Origin: Rugalucina vietnamica
Taxonomy: Eukaryota > Mollusca > Bivalvia > Lucinida > Lucinidae
DNA length: 64,000 bases
Reading direction: 5' to 3'
Assembly (NCBI GenBank): GCA_964017185.1
Contig: OZ024877.1
Coordinates: 62,521,211 to 62,585,210 of the forward strand
Both the position numbers and the translations under genes were made by a program. Under the pieces are notes generated by a model. The model searched no databases, was not told the DNA's origin, and was given only the letters and a program-made list of their open reading frames with translations. Shown here one piece after another: positions 37,645 to 49,570 of the stretch (within the stretch, counting starts at the first letter, position 1; each line of letters begins with the position of its first letter).

Positions 37645-40600
37645 ACCCCTATCAGCTCTTGGTCAAATAACGTACGGTTTTGGGATTTTATTCAGGGTTT
37701 GAAAAGAGTTTAGCCCAATTGTTGTGAATCAATAATAAAATGCGTCAACCCCGACCATTTTGTGGGAGAGATTTGATTTTCGATATAATTTGAACCCCTA
37801 TCAGGGCTTTGGTCAAATCACGTAGGGTTTTGGGATTTTATTCAGGGTTTGAAAAGAGTTTAGCCCAATTGTTGTGAATCAATCATAAAATGCGTCAACC
37901 CCGACCATTTTGGGGAGAGTTTAATTTTCAATCTGATTTACTTGAAACCCCTATCAGGGCTTTGGTCAAATAACGTAGGGTTTTGGGATTTTATTTAGGG
38001 TTTGTAAAGAGTTTAGCCCAATTGTTGTGAATCTATAATAAAATGCGTCAACCCCGACCATTTTGGGGGAGAGATTTAGTTTTCGATATAATCTAAACCC
38101 CTATCAGGGCTTTGGTCAAATCAAGTAGGGTTTTGGGATTTTATTTGGGGTTTGAAAGGAGTTTAGCCCAATTGTTGTGAATCAATAATAAAATGCGTCA
38201 ACCCCGACCATTTTGTGGGAGAGAATTGATCTTCGATATAATTTGAACCCCTCCCTATCAGGGCTTTGGTCAAATCACGTAGAATTTGGGGATTTTATTC
38301 AGGGTTTAAACAGAGTTTAGCCCAATTGTTGTGAATCAATCATAAAATGCGTCAACCCCGACCATTTTGGGGAGAAATTAAATTTTCAATCTAATTTACT
38401 TGAAACCCCTATCAGGGCTTCGGTCAAATAAAGTAGGGTTTTGGGATTTTATTTAGGGTTTGTAAAGAGTTTAGCCCAATTGTTGTGAATCAATAATAAA
38501 ATGCGTCAACCCCGAGCATTTTGGGGGAGATATTTATTTTTTGATATAATCTAAACCCCTATCAGGGCTTTGGTCAAATCACGTAGGGTTTTGGGATTTT
38601 ATTTAGGGTTTCAAAAGAGTTTAGCTCAATTGTTGTGAATCAATAATAAAATGCGTCAACCCCGACCATTTTGTGGGAGAGATTTGATCTTCGATATAAT
38701 TTGGACCCCTCCCTATCAGGGCTTTGGTCAAATCACGTAGAATTTGGGGATTTTATTCAGGGTTTGAAAAGAGTTTAGCCCAATTGTTGTGAATCAATCA
38801 TAAAATGCGTCAACCCCGACCATTTTGGGGAGAAATTAAATTTTCAATCTAATTTACTTGAAACCCCTATCAGGGCTTCGGTCAAGTAACGTAGGGTTTT
38901 GGGATTTTATTTAGGGTTTGTAAAGAGTTTAGCCCAATTGTCGTGAATCAATAATAAAATGCGTCAACCCCGACCATTTTGGGGGAGATATTTAGTTTTT
39001 GATATAATCTAAACCCCTATCAGGGCTTTGGTCAAATCACGTAGGGTTTTGGGATTTTATTTAGGGTTTGAAAAGAGTTTAGCTCAATTGTTGTGAATCA
39101 ATAATAAAATGCGTCAACCCCGACCATTTTGTGGGAGAGATTTGATCTTCGATATAATTTGAACAACTCCCTATCAGGGCTTTGGTCAAATCACGTAGGG
39201 TTTGTGGATTTTTTTCAGGGTTTGAAAAGAGTTTAGCCCAATTGTTGTGAATCAATCATAAAATGCGTCAACCCCGACCATTTTGGGGAGAAATTAAATT
39301 TTCAATCTAATTTACTGGAAACCCCTATCAGGGCTTCGGTCAAATAACGTAGGGTCTTGAGATTTTATTTAGAGTTTGTAAAGAGTTTAGCCCAATTGTT
39401 GTGAATCAATAATAAAATGCGTCAACCCCGACCATTTTGTGGGAGAGATTTGATTTTCGATATAATTTGAACCCCTATCAGGGCTTTGGTCAAATCACGT
39501 AGGGTTTTGGGATTTTATTCAGGGTTTGAAAAGAGTTTAGCCCAATTGTTGTGAATCAATCATAAAATGCGTCAACCCCGACCATTTTGGGGAGAAATTT
39601 AATTTTCAATCTGATTTACTTGAAACCCCTATAAGGGCTTTGGTCAAATAACGTAGGGTTTTGGGATTTTATTTAGGGTTTGTAAAGAGTTTAGCCCAAT
39701 TGTTGTGAATCTATAATAAAATGCGTCAACCCCGACCATTTTGGGGGAGAGATTTAGTTTTCGATATAATCTAAACCCCTATCAGGGCTTTGGTCAAATC
39801 AAGTAGGGTTTTGGGATTTTATTTGGGGTTTGAAAGGAGTTTAGCCCAATTGTTGTGAATCAATAATAAAATGCGTCAACCCCGACCATTTTGTGGGAGA
39901 GAATTGATCTTCGATATAATTTGAACCCCTCCCTATCAGGGCTTTGGTCAAATCACGTAGAATTTGGGGATTTTATTCAGGGTTTGAACAGAGTTTAGCC
40001 CAATTGTTGTGAATCAATCATAAAATGCGTCAACCCCGACCATTTTGGGGAGAAATTAAATTTTCAATCTAATTTACTTGAAACCCCTATCAGGGCTTCG
40101 GTCAAATAACGTAGGGTTTGGGGATTTTATTTAGGGTTTGTAAAGAGTTTAGCCCAATTGTTGTGAATCAATAATAAAATGCGTCAACCCCGACCATTTT
40201 GGGGGAGATATTCAGTTTTTGATATAATCTAAACCCCTATCAGGGCTTTGGTCAAATCACGTAGGGTTTTGGGATTTTATTTAGGGTTTCAAAAGAGTTT
40301 AGCTCAATTGTTGTGAATCAATAATAAAATGCGTCAACCCCGACCATTTTGTGGGAGAGATTTGATCTTCGATATAATTTGGACCCCTCCCTATCAGGGC
40401 TTTGGTCAAATCATGTAGAATTTGGGGATTTTATTCAGGGTTTGAAAAGAGTTTAGCCCAATTGTTGTGAATCAATCATAAAATGCGTCAACCCCGACCA
40501 TTTTGGGGAGCAATTAAATTTTCAATCTAATTTACTTGAAACCCCTATCAGGGCTTCGGTCAAGTAACGTAGGGTTTTGGGATTTTATTTAGGGTTTGTA

Positions 40601-43024
40601 AAGAGTTTAGCCCAATTGTCGTGAATCAATAATAAAATGCGTCAACCCCGACCATTTTGGGGGAGATATTTAGTTTTTGATATAATCTAAACCCCTATCA
40701 GGGCTTTGGTCAAATCACGTAGGGTTTTGGGATTTTATTTAGTGTTTGAAAAGAGTTTAGCTCAATTGTTGTGAATCAATAATAAAATGCGTCAACCCCG
40801 ACCATTTTGTGGGAGAGATTTGATCTTCGATATAATTTGAACAACTCCCTATCAGGGCTTTGGTCAAATCACGTAGGGTTTGTGGATTTTATTCAGGGTT
40901 TGAAAAGAGTTTAGCCCAATTGTTGTGAATCAATCATAAAATGCGTCAACCCCGACCATTTTGGGGAGAAATTAAATTTTCAATCTAATTTACTGGAAAC
41001 CCCTATCAGGGCTTCGGTCAAATAACGTAGGGTCTTGAGATTTTATTTAGGGTTTGTAAAGAGTTTAGCCCAATTGTTGTGAATCAATAATAAAATGCGT
41101 CAACCCCGACCATTTTGGGGGAGATATTTAGTTTTTGATATAATCTAAACCCCTATCAGGGCTTTGGTCAAATCACGTAGGGTTTTGGGATTTTATTTAG
41201 GGTTTCAAAAGAGTTTAGCTCAATTGTTGTGAATCAATAATAAAATGCGTCAACCCCGACCATTTTGTGGGAGAGATTTGATCTTCGATATAATTTGGAC
41301 CCCTCCCTATCAGGGCTTTGGTCAAATCACGTAGAATTTGGGGATTTTATTCAGGGTTTGAAAAGAGTTAGGGTTAGGGTTAGGGTTAGGGTTAGGGTTA
41401 GGGTTAGGGTTAAGGTTAGGGTTAGGGTTAGGGTTAGGGTTAGGGTTAGGGGGGGGTTAGGGTTAGGGGTTAGGGTTAGGGTTAGGGTTAGGGTTAGGGT
41501 TAGGTTATAAGCGGGTGTGCGAAGATGGGCAACTTGCCCATCTTGGTTATGATCTGATTATTTTTTTTTTTTCTGCATTTGTTCTTTTTTGTTCTCCTTT
41601 ATATTATTAATGATAAAACATGTCCCATTTGGGGTCTATTCAGAGAGGTTAGGGTTAGGATTAGGGTATAAGCTGATGTACGAAGATGGGCAACTTGCCC
41701 ATCTTGGTTATGATCTGATTCTTTTCTTTCTACATTTTTTTTTTATTTCTTTTTCCCCCCTTTTTTGTTCGCCTTTATATTATCAGTGATAAACCTTGTC
41801 TCAGTTTGGGTCCATTCAGAGATGCTAATCTTTAATATTAAATAACATGAATTCGTATGTAACGTAGGGTTAGGGTTAAGGTTAGGCGCTTGAAACACAC
41901 CTTGTTTGATTGTGCGCACTTTCAATCTTCTGGCAACATGTAGCCCTTATGACGTCAATCTCGCTTGTCATTCAAAATTTGAGCAAGCATTGTATTTGAG
42001 CATACTTTGCGCGGCTGACAGTGAGTGGCCATCCACGATTTTTCAGTATAGATGTGCCTACGCTTAAGACAATGCTTAACTGGTGTGTGCTTCCAAGAGA
42101 TGTAAGTAAAATATAAAGGTTGGATCCTTTGGAAGCAGTTAAATCATTCAAAGGGAGATAGTATGGACCATATTGCACAATTTCGGGTAATGAGCCCTCA
42201 TCAGTAGCCCTAGAAGTGAACATTTGTAAGTTGTGTGTATTTGATCGTTGATATAATATTGGCGGTAGATGTTGATTTTCGACTTAATGCAGGCTGACCC
42301 AGGTTGGTATACGAGCGTTGTCTTTGGTTACATGAAAACAGAACGTAAAGACTAAATTGACCTCTAAGAATATTGCTTTTAGAGCGGTATTCCATTCGCA
42401 GTACCTATTTTCCAGGAGCAAGTTAAAGAACAAAGGTTCTCATGCCTAGCAATTCATTGGACTATATTGGACTTGCAATATCCATGGACTATAGGGGCCG
42501 CAGAACTCAGATAAAATCAATACAATCCAATGGACTATATGGGCCTTGTGCAACATCCATGGACTCTACGGGCCGTAGCATTTTTTGGGTTAGGGTTAGG
42601 GTCAGGGTGTAAGCTGATGTGCGAAGATAAACAACTTGCCCATCTCGGCTATGACCTGATTTTTTTCTTTCTACATGTTTTCCTTTTGTGTTCTCCTTTA
42701 TATTATTAATGATAAAACTTGTCTCAGTTGGGGTCTATTCAGAGATGCTAATCTTGGATATTAGATAACATGAATTCATATGTAACGTTAGTTCGGACAA
42801 GCTTTATATGCTTTTTCATATAGATTTCTTAACATATTTCGCGTGTTCCTTTATTTCTGACGAACAACACAATGTGTTCATATATATATCACTAAGCATA
42901 ATGCCGTATGTAACTTCAGTTCGTAGACTGTTTTCATTGCTCTTAAGGGAACTCAATCTATAGTTTCATTTAGTTCGCACAAACAATATACTGTTTTCAG
43001 ATATATTAATTAACATAATTTCGT
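37645..43024. repeat. Array unit 7 (complete, 5380 bp)
   Basis: Second-subgroup unit. Private changes include ATAAAGTAGGG near 38429, CTATAAGGGC near 39629, a shortened T-run/TTTCTGC junction near 41570 and CAGATAAAATC near 42508. The last one breaks a short frame that is open in the other units, which is evidence against that frame being a gene. Confidence 0.94.
41368..41505 (+). repeat. Interstitial TTAGGG block, unit 7
   Basis: Same structure as units 4-6. It is the last block that is followed by hairpin modules. Confidence 0.97.
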
Positions 43025-46000
43025 ACCCCTATCAGCTCTTGGTCAAATAACGTACGGTTTTGGGATTTTATTCAGGGTTTGAAAAGAGTTTAGCCCAATT
43101 GTTGTGAATCAATAATAAAATGCGTCAACCCCGACCATTTTGTGGGAGAGATTTGATTTTCGATATAATTTGAACCCCTATCAGGGCTTTGGTCAAATCA
43201 CGTAGGGTTTTGGGATTTTATTCAGGGTTTGAAAAGAGTTTAGCCCAATTGTTGTGAATCAATCATAAAATGCGTCAACCCCGACCATTTTGGGGAGAGT
43301 TTAATTTTCAATCTGATTTACTTGAAACCCCTATCAGGGCTTTGGTCAAATAACGTAGGCTTTTGGGATTTTATTTAGGGTTTGTAAAGAGTTTAGCCCA
43401 ATTGTTGTGAATCTATAATAAAATGCGTCAACCCCGACCATTTTGGGGGAGAGATTTAGTTTTCGATATAATCTAAACCCCTATCAGGGCTTTGGTCAAA
43501 TCAAGTAGGGTTTTGGGATTTTATTTGGGGTTTGAAAGGAGTTTAGCCCAATTGTTGTGAATCAATAATAAAATGCGTCAACCCCGACCATTTTGTGGGA
43601 GAGAATTGATCTTCGATATAATTTGAACCCCTCCCTATCAGGGCTTTGGTCAAATCACGTAGAATTTGGGGATTTTATTCAGGGTTTAAACAGAGTTTAG
43701 CCCAATTGTTGTGAATCAATCATAAAATGCGTCAACCCCGACCATTTTGGGGAGAAATTAAATTTTCAATCTAATTTACTTGAAACCCCTATCAGGGCTT
43801 CGGTCAAATAACGTAGGGTTTTGGGATTTTATTTAGGGTTTGTAAAGAGTTTAGCCCAATTGTTGTGAATCAATAATAAAATGCGTCAACCCCGAGCATT
43901 TTGGGGGAGATATTTATTTTTTGATATAATCTAAACCCCTATCAGGGCTTTGGTCAAATCACGTAGGGTTTTGGGATTTTATTTAGGGTTTCAAAAGAGT
44001 TTAGCTCAATTGTTGTGAATCAATAATAAAATGCGTCAACCCCGACCATTTTGTGGGAGAGATTTGATCTTCGATATAATTTGGACCCCTCCCTATCAGG
44101 GCTTTGGTCAAATCACGTAGAATTTGGGGATTTTATTCAGGGTTTGAAAAGAGTTTAGCCCAATTGTTGTGAATCAATCATAAAATGCGTCAACTCCGAC
44201 CATTTTGGGGAGAAATTAAATTTTCAATCTAATTTACTTGAAACCCCTATCAGGGCTTCGGTCAAGTAACGTAGGGTTTTGGGATTTTATTTAGGGTTTG
44301 TAAAGAGTTTAGCCCAATTGTCGTGAATCAATAATAAAATGCGTCAACCCCGACCATTTTGGGGGAGATATTTAGTTTTTGATATAATCTAAACCCCTAT
44401 CAGGGCTTTGGTCAAATCACGTAGGGTTTTGGGATTTTATTTAGGGTTTGAAAAGAGTTTAGCTCAATTGTTGTGAATCAATAATAAAATGCGTCAACCC
44501 CGACCATTTTGTGGGAGAGATTTGATCTTCGATATAATTTGAACAACTCCCTATCAGGGCTTTGGTCAAATCACGTAGGGTTTGTGGATTTTTTTCAGGG
44601 TTTGAAAAGAGTTTAGCCCAATTGTTGTGAATCAATCATAAAATGCGTCAACCCCGACCATTTTGGGGAGAAATTAAATTTTCAATCTAATTTACTGGAA
44701 ACCCCTATCAGGGCTTCGGTCAAATAACGTAGGGTCTTGAGATTTTATTTAGAGTTTGTAAAGAGTTTAGCCCAATTGTTGTGAATCAATAATAAAATGC
44801 GTCAACCCCGACCATTTTGTGGGAGAGATTTGATTTTCGATATAATTTGAACCCCTATCAGGGCTTTGGTCAAATCACGTAGGGTTTTGGGATTTTATTC
44901 AGGGTTTGAAAAGAGTTTAGCCCAATTGTTGTGAATCAATCATAAAATGCGTCAACCCCGACCATTTTGGGGAGAAATTTAATTTTCAATCTGATTTACT
45001 TGAAACCCCTATCAGGGCTTTGGTCAAATAACGTAGGGTTTTGGGATTTTATTTAGGGTTTGTAAAGAGTTTAGCCCAATTGTTGTGAATCTATAATAAA
45101 ATGCGTCAACCCCGACCATTTTGGGGGAGAGATTTAGTTTTCGATATAATCTAAACCCCTATCAGGGCTTTGGTCAAATCAAGTAGGGTTTTGGGATTTT
45201 ATTTGGGGTTTGAAAGGAGTTTAGCCCAATTGTTGTGAATCAATAATAAAATGCGTCAACCCCGACCATTTTGTGGGAGAGAATTGATCTTCGATATAAT
45301 TTGAACCCCTCCCTATCAGGGCTTTGGTCAAATCACGTAGAATTTGGGGATTTTATTCAGGGTTTGAACAGAGTTTAGCCCAATTGTTGTGAATCAATCA
45401 TAAAATGCGTCAACCCCGACCATTTTGGGGAGAAATTAAATTTTCAATCTAATTTACTTGAAACCCCTATCAGGGCTTCGGTCAAATAACGTAGGGTTTG
45501 GGGATTTTATTTAGGGTTTGTAAAGAGTTTAGCCCAATTGTTGTGAATCAATAATAAAATGCGTCAACCCCGACCATTTTGGGGGAGATATTCAGTTTTT
45601 GATATAATCTAAACCCCTATCAGGGCTTTGGTCAAATCACGTAGGGTTTTGGGATTTTATTTAGGGTTTCAAAAGAGTTTAGCTCAATTGTTGTGAATCA
45701 ATAATAAAATGCGTCAACCCCGACTATTTTGTGGGAGAGATTTGATCTTCGATATAATTTGGACCCCTCCCTATCAGGGCTTTGGTCAAATCATGTAGAA
45801 TTTGGGGATTTTATTCAGGGTTTGAAAAGAGTTTAGCCCAATTGTTGTGAATCAATCATAAAATGCGTCAACCCCGACCATTTTGGGGAGAAATTAAATT
45901 TTCAATCTAATTTACTTGAAACCCCTATCAGGGCTTCGGTCAAGTAACGTAGGGTTTTGGGATTTTATTTAGGGTTTGTAAAGAGTTTAGCCCAATTGTC

Positions 46001-46573
46001 GTGAATCAATAATAAAATGCGTCAACCCCGACCATTTTGGGGGAGATATTTAGTTTTTGATATAATCTAAACCCCTATCAGGGCTTTGGTCAAATCACGT
46101 AGGGTTTTGGGATTTTATTTAGTGTTTGAAAAGAGTTTAGCTCAATTGTTGTGAATCAATAATAAAATGCGTCAACCCCGACCATTTTGTGGGAGAGATT
46201 TGATCTTCGATATAATTTGAACAACTCCCTATCAGGGCTTTGGTCAAATCACGTAGGGTTTGTGGATTTTATTCAGGGTTTGAAAAGAGTTTAGCCCAAT
46301 TGTTGTGAATCAATCATAAAATGCGTCAACCCCGACCATTTTGGGGAGAAATTAAATTTTCAATCTAATTTACTGGAAACCCCTATCAGGGCTTCGGTCA
46401 AATAACGTAGGGTCTTGAGATTTTATTTAGGGTTTGTAAAGAGTTTAGCCCAATTGTTGTGAATCAATAATAAAATGCGTCAACCCCGACCATTTTGGGG
46501 GAGATATTTAGTTTTTGATATAATCTAAACCCCTATCAGGGCTTTGGTCAAATCACGTAGGGTTTTGGGATTT
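43025..46573. repeat. Array unit 8 (partial; satellite part only)
   Basis: Holds the initial stub, both 11-mers and most of one extra monomer. It then breaks off after GGTTTTGGGATTT and passes straight into TTAGGG repeats, one monomer earlier than the junction used in every other unit. Modules and spacer are absent. Private changes include GTCAACTCCGACC near 44191 and CCCCGACTATTTT near 45719. Confidence 0.94.
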
Positions 46574-46813
46574 GGGTTAGGGTTAGGGTTAGGGTTAGGG
46601 TTAGGGTTTGGGTTAGGGTTAGGGTTAGGGTTAGGGTTAGGGTTAGGGTTAGAGTTAGGGTTAGGGTTAGGGTTAGGGTTAGGGTTAGGGTTAGGGTTAG
46701 GGGGGGTTAGGGTTAGGGTTAGGGTTAGGGTTAGGGTTAGGGTTAGGGTTAGGGTTAGGGGGTTAGGGTTAGGGTTAGGGTTAGGGTTAGGGTTAGGGTT
46801 AGGGTTAGGGTTA
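46574..46813 (+). repeat. Terminal interstitial TTAGGG block at the array edge
   Basis: About 240 bp, the longest telomere block here, with few variants (TTTGGG, AGAGTT, a six-G and a four-G slip). On the left it joins satellite at GGTTTTGGGATTT; on the right it ends in TTACACAGG and unique DNA. The variant pattern differs from the eight internal blocks, so it was not made by copying one of them unchanged. Confidence 0.96.
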
Positions 46814-46837
46814 CACAGGAAAAAATGAGCAAAATAA

Positions 46838-47165
46838 TCATTTATACGCAAATACGGACACGATAAAGATACCGGACAAGTACGCACATCATAAGTACGC
46901 ATATCCGACTGGCGCCACACATACGCATGAGTACGCTGATATGCGTTTGTAACATTAATACGCAATCCGGCAATTACAATAATTACGCATAAGTACGAAT
47001 TTACTTCAATTTAGGCTATTCATCACCAATACGCAATGCGGCCATGCCAAAAAGTATGTACAAATACGCATATTGTGTATTTACAATAAATATGCGATGC
47101 GTATGTAAAAAAGATTACGCACGATGTGTAGTTGCAACAAGTACGCAGTTCGTCTGCAACAAATA
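46838..47165. repeat. TACGCA-motif cluster
   Basis: The hexamer TACGCA occurs about nine times, in varied contexts such as AGTACGCACATC, AATACGCAATCC and AGTACGCAGTTC, with related ATGCGT copies on the other strand. Spacing is irregular, so it is not a simple tandem repeat. CACTA transposons commonly carry clusters of short subterminal motifs bound by their own proteins. That this cluster is the 5' subterminal region of the element encoded downstream is inference; no matching cluster was found 3' of the gene. Confidence 0.55.
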
Positions 47166-47805
47166 TTCGTCCTGGCTAATATTATTGTCACTCGTCGCTT
47201 CACCCACTTCACATCGTACACACACTCGCGCGAGCAGTAAGTTATCGACGGTAATTAAAACGCCGTATCTTTGTTAGGGATTTTCAATTCTAAATTATGT
47301 ATTTCTTTCCAAGAATACAAATGTTCAGTTTAAATTGATCATTGAATTCAGTTGGATATGGATCTGCTGCATACAAGGCAAGGCACAATGTTTTGGTGGC
47401 CGCGGGAGTGGGAGGGGGAGGGGGCGGCTGCGTGTCTGAGTGCGAACGCATATACCCTTTGACACAGGTCCTGTGCATATGTTCCTAATCACACTCGCAC
47501 CCACTCTGTAACATAACTTGTAAATGAATCGCACTGAGTTGTTAATGAAAAGCTTGACACCAGCAGGGGTCCGAAACGAAGCTTTGTCGTTCCAGATGTT
47601 CGACATAAAGGGGTATACTTCAGAAATTCACGCTGTGATTTCCTTAATCTCTAGATAAAACGCAACATTTAAAATTGACTTCTTCAGTGGTGGTTGAAAT
47701 AATTTTGCGTAGAAACCATGAATCTTACTTTTGAGGATATAAGGCTCTTTGCTTTATCTGTTAATAATTACATGTGATTTCGAGAAGATTTGTGAATCAG
47801 TAAAA
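47166..47805 (+). promoter_or_regulatory. 5' flank of the transposase gene with a G-quadruplex-type tract
   Basis: No gene is seen in this stretch. At 47404-47424 the + strand has four G-runs (GGG, GGG, GGGGG, GGGGG) separated by one to three bases, inside a locally GC-rich patch, about 400 bp before the proposed start codon. It could belong to the promoter. No TATA box was identified with confidence. Confidence 0.35.
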
Positions 47806-47977
47806 ATGGATGAATCCGTCAGATCAACAACAAAAACAAGACCGTATTGCAGACATTGTGGAAAGTTTGTGTCGTATTCAACGTTTCACAGACACAGAGA
47901 GTTATATTACAACAAAGAACAGAAAGTGTGGACTACCAAGAGAAAACAAGAAGACAAGGACGAGACCGGATGTGTCG
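47806..47977 (+). CDS. Transposase exon 1: N-terminal zinc-finger segment
   Basis: ATG at 47806 opens 57 codons plus one base, ending at donor GTAAGT (47978). The peptide has C-x2-C followed by an F-H-R-H motif (YCRHCGKFVSYSTFHRHREL), the kind of small finger found at the N-terminus of many invertebrate CACTA transposases. A basic/acidic tail rich in K, R, E and D follows. The assignment rests on this motif, the good donor and the phase match to exon 2; transcript evidence would be decisive. Confidence 0.6.
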
Positions 47978-49534
47978 GTAAGTGGATGTGTTAATGACAT
48001 GTAGTGCGTAACGGACCGGTCATGGCTGATAATTTGCAAGACGTGCATGTTGAGCCTCACAAGTAATTAAGAAAAGGGAACGACCGTCACTGTTCGTAGT
48101 TTTTAAGAGCCACGAGCTTAAAAATATTGGAATTTTGAATTTAGGAAGAAGATGAATTGTACTGTCCGTGTAGCGAAAAGAAAGGCGCTGATCAGCTGTG
48201 CAGTTACTGCACAGACGTTTTGCGTCTTTGTTTTCGCGTATGCAGATTGTTGGTTTTCTCATGACGTGGCTCATTTATTGCAACGCAAGCCTAACCCGGA
48301 TGATCCAGTCGTCTAATTACGTCCTGTCTGTCCTCCATAGACGCCTGGATCCGTCACTTAATTTTTCTCTTCACGAATGACGTCATCGCTGTGCATTGTG
48401 GGAAGGGTATTTTCTCGAGATCACGCGTGCATCATGGGAAAAACATGTATATACAAAATATTTTAAGAATAATTATTTATTTGAAATACAAAATATCATA
48501 AACTTAACACATTTTCCCGCTCCCTTGTCATTTTTACCTGTATTTTTTCGATACTCGTGAATTTGAAAAACCAAATAAAATGTAAACAATGAGTTGCATT
48601 ATGGGTAAAATGGGAATCCTGCTCTCTGATTGGCCCTCTAAATTTTTTAAGAACGTGAAGCGGTTTTTGATAGTTAGGTGATCACGCCCTCATGGAGGCT
48701 CTGCCTGCCGATAGAGGGCGTGATAAATCGCGTTAACGCAAGCCAAGGTAAACTTGCCTAGTGTTTACTTGAATAAACCTGGTTTTCACACCTTGTCCAC
48801 CTTGTCGAAACACCAGCAGTCGATTCTTCTTGCGATTGGACTCGGATGCTTTCTTCGCGCCAATATTGGACGAAGTACATTAATGAAGTAAACATGGAAT
48901 CTGCCGATATATTACAAAAAGTATAATAATTGTTTTCCCACTGGGCACCAATTGAGTACGAGTCTTGTTCGATGTCCGTATATGTACATCAAAAGGTGGC
49001 AGCACATTTCGCACATTTTGAGTTGCACATTTTGAAAGAATGTGGTTCATGTGCGCACACAATTTCTCCAAGCCAAGGAAGAGACGCAAAAAACATGAGC
49101 GTAAATGTAACAATAAATCAGTGCGCAAATGATACACATTTCTGCTTGCAAATGAAAACTGTGTGCAAACGAAATATTTGAAAAATGTGCGCAAATGTAA
49201 TAGCACCAATAAAAAAGGGAAAATACTTTGACCGTGCCGCTTGAACTCACGCGATAAAAGTTTTGTAAATACGGTAAAAGGGGCACCTGTTTGTTTTACA
49301 CATTTTTTTCCAGTACCGTGTGAAGCACGTGGTCATGTATTGTTTACCGTCATGGAGTCGCATTATTGAGAACATAGTTATTTAAGCAGTCCGAATAACA
49401 TCTGCATATCTATGACAATGGTTAAGTATTTTATCTACACATGTAATTCATGTGATTATAGTCCTGTTATTTGTTTTCGGTGGACAGAATTTAAGGATAT
49501 ACTCCTTGGGGGTACTTTTTTTTTATTTTTTTTT

Positions 49535-49570
<36 letters not shown>

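Larger units (their letters stand above)
1..46813. repeat. Tandem array of 5.38-kb telomere-bearing units
   Basis: Eight successive units plus a partial ninth repeat head to tail. The landmark ACCCCTATCAGCTCTTGG recurs at 5337, 10726, 16122, 21498, 26881, 32263, 37645 and 43025, giving periods of 5389, 5396, 5376, 5383, 5382, 5382 and 5380 bp. Units differ by scattered single-base changes and by the length of homopolymer and TTAGGG tracts, so the amplification or homogenisation is recent. All units have the same orientation. No gene is supported inside. The array probably continues left of the window, because position 1 falls 53 bases inside a unit. Confidence 0.97.

Noticed and set aside
1-46813. 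Array as a pure assembly artefact
   Set aside because: Not excluded, but units carry private single-base changes and a coherent subgroup pattern, which simple duplication by an assembler would not create.
46525-46965. 146-residue minus-strand frame rich in Asn-Pro and Thr-Leu
   Set aside because: It is CCCTAA repeats read in frame, running on by chance into flanking DNA.
48880-49286. Overlapping minus-strand frames of 79-109 codons
   Set aside because: They lie across the GCGCAAATG repeat and the dispersed repeat, with no recognised domain or splice context.
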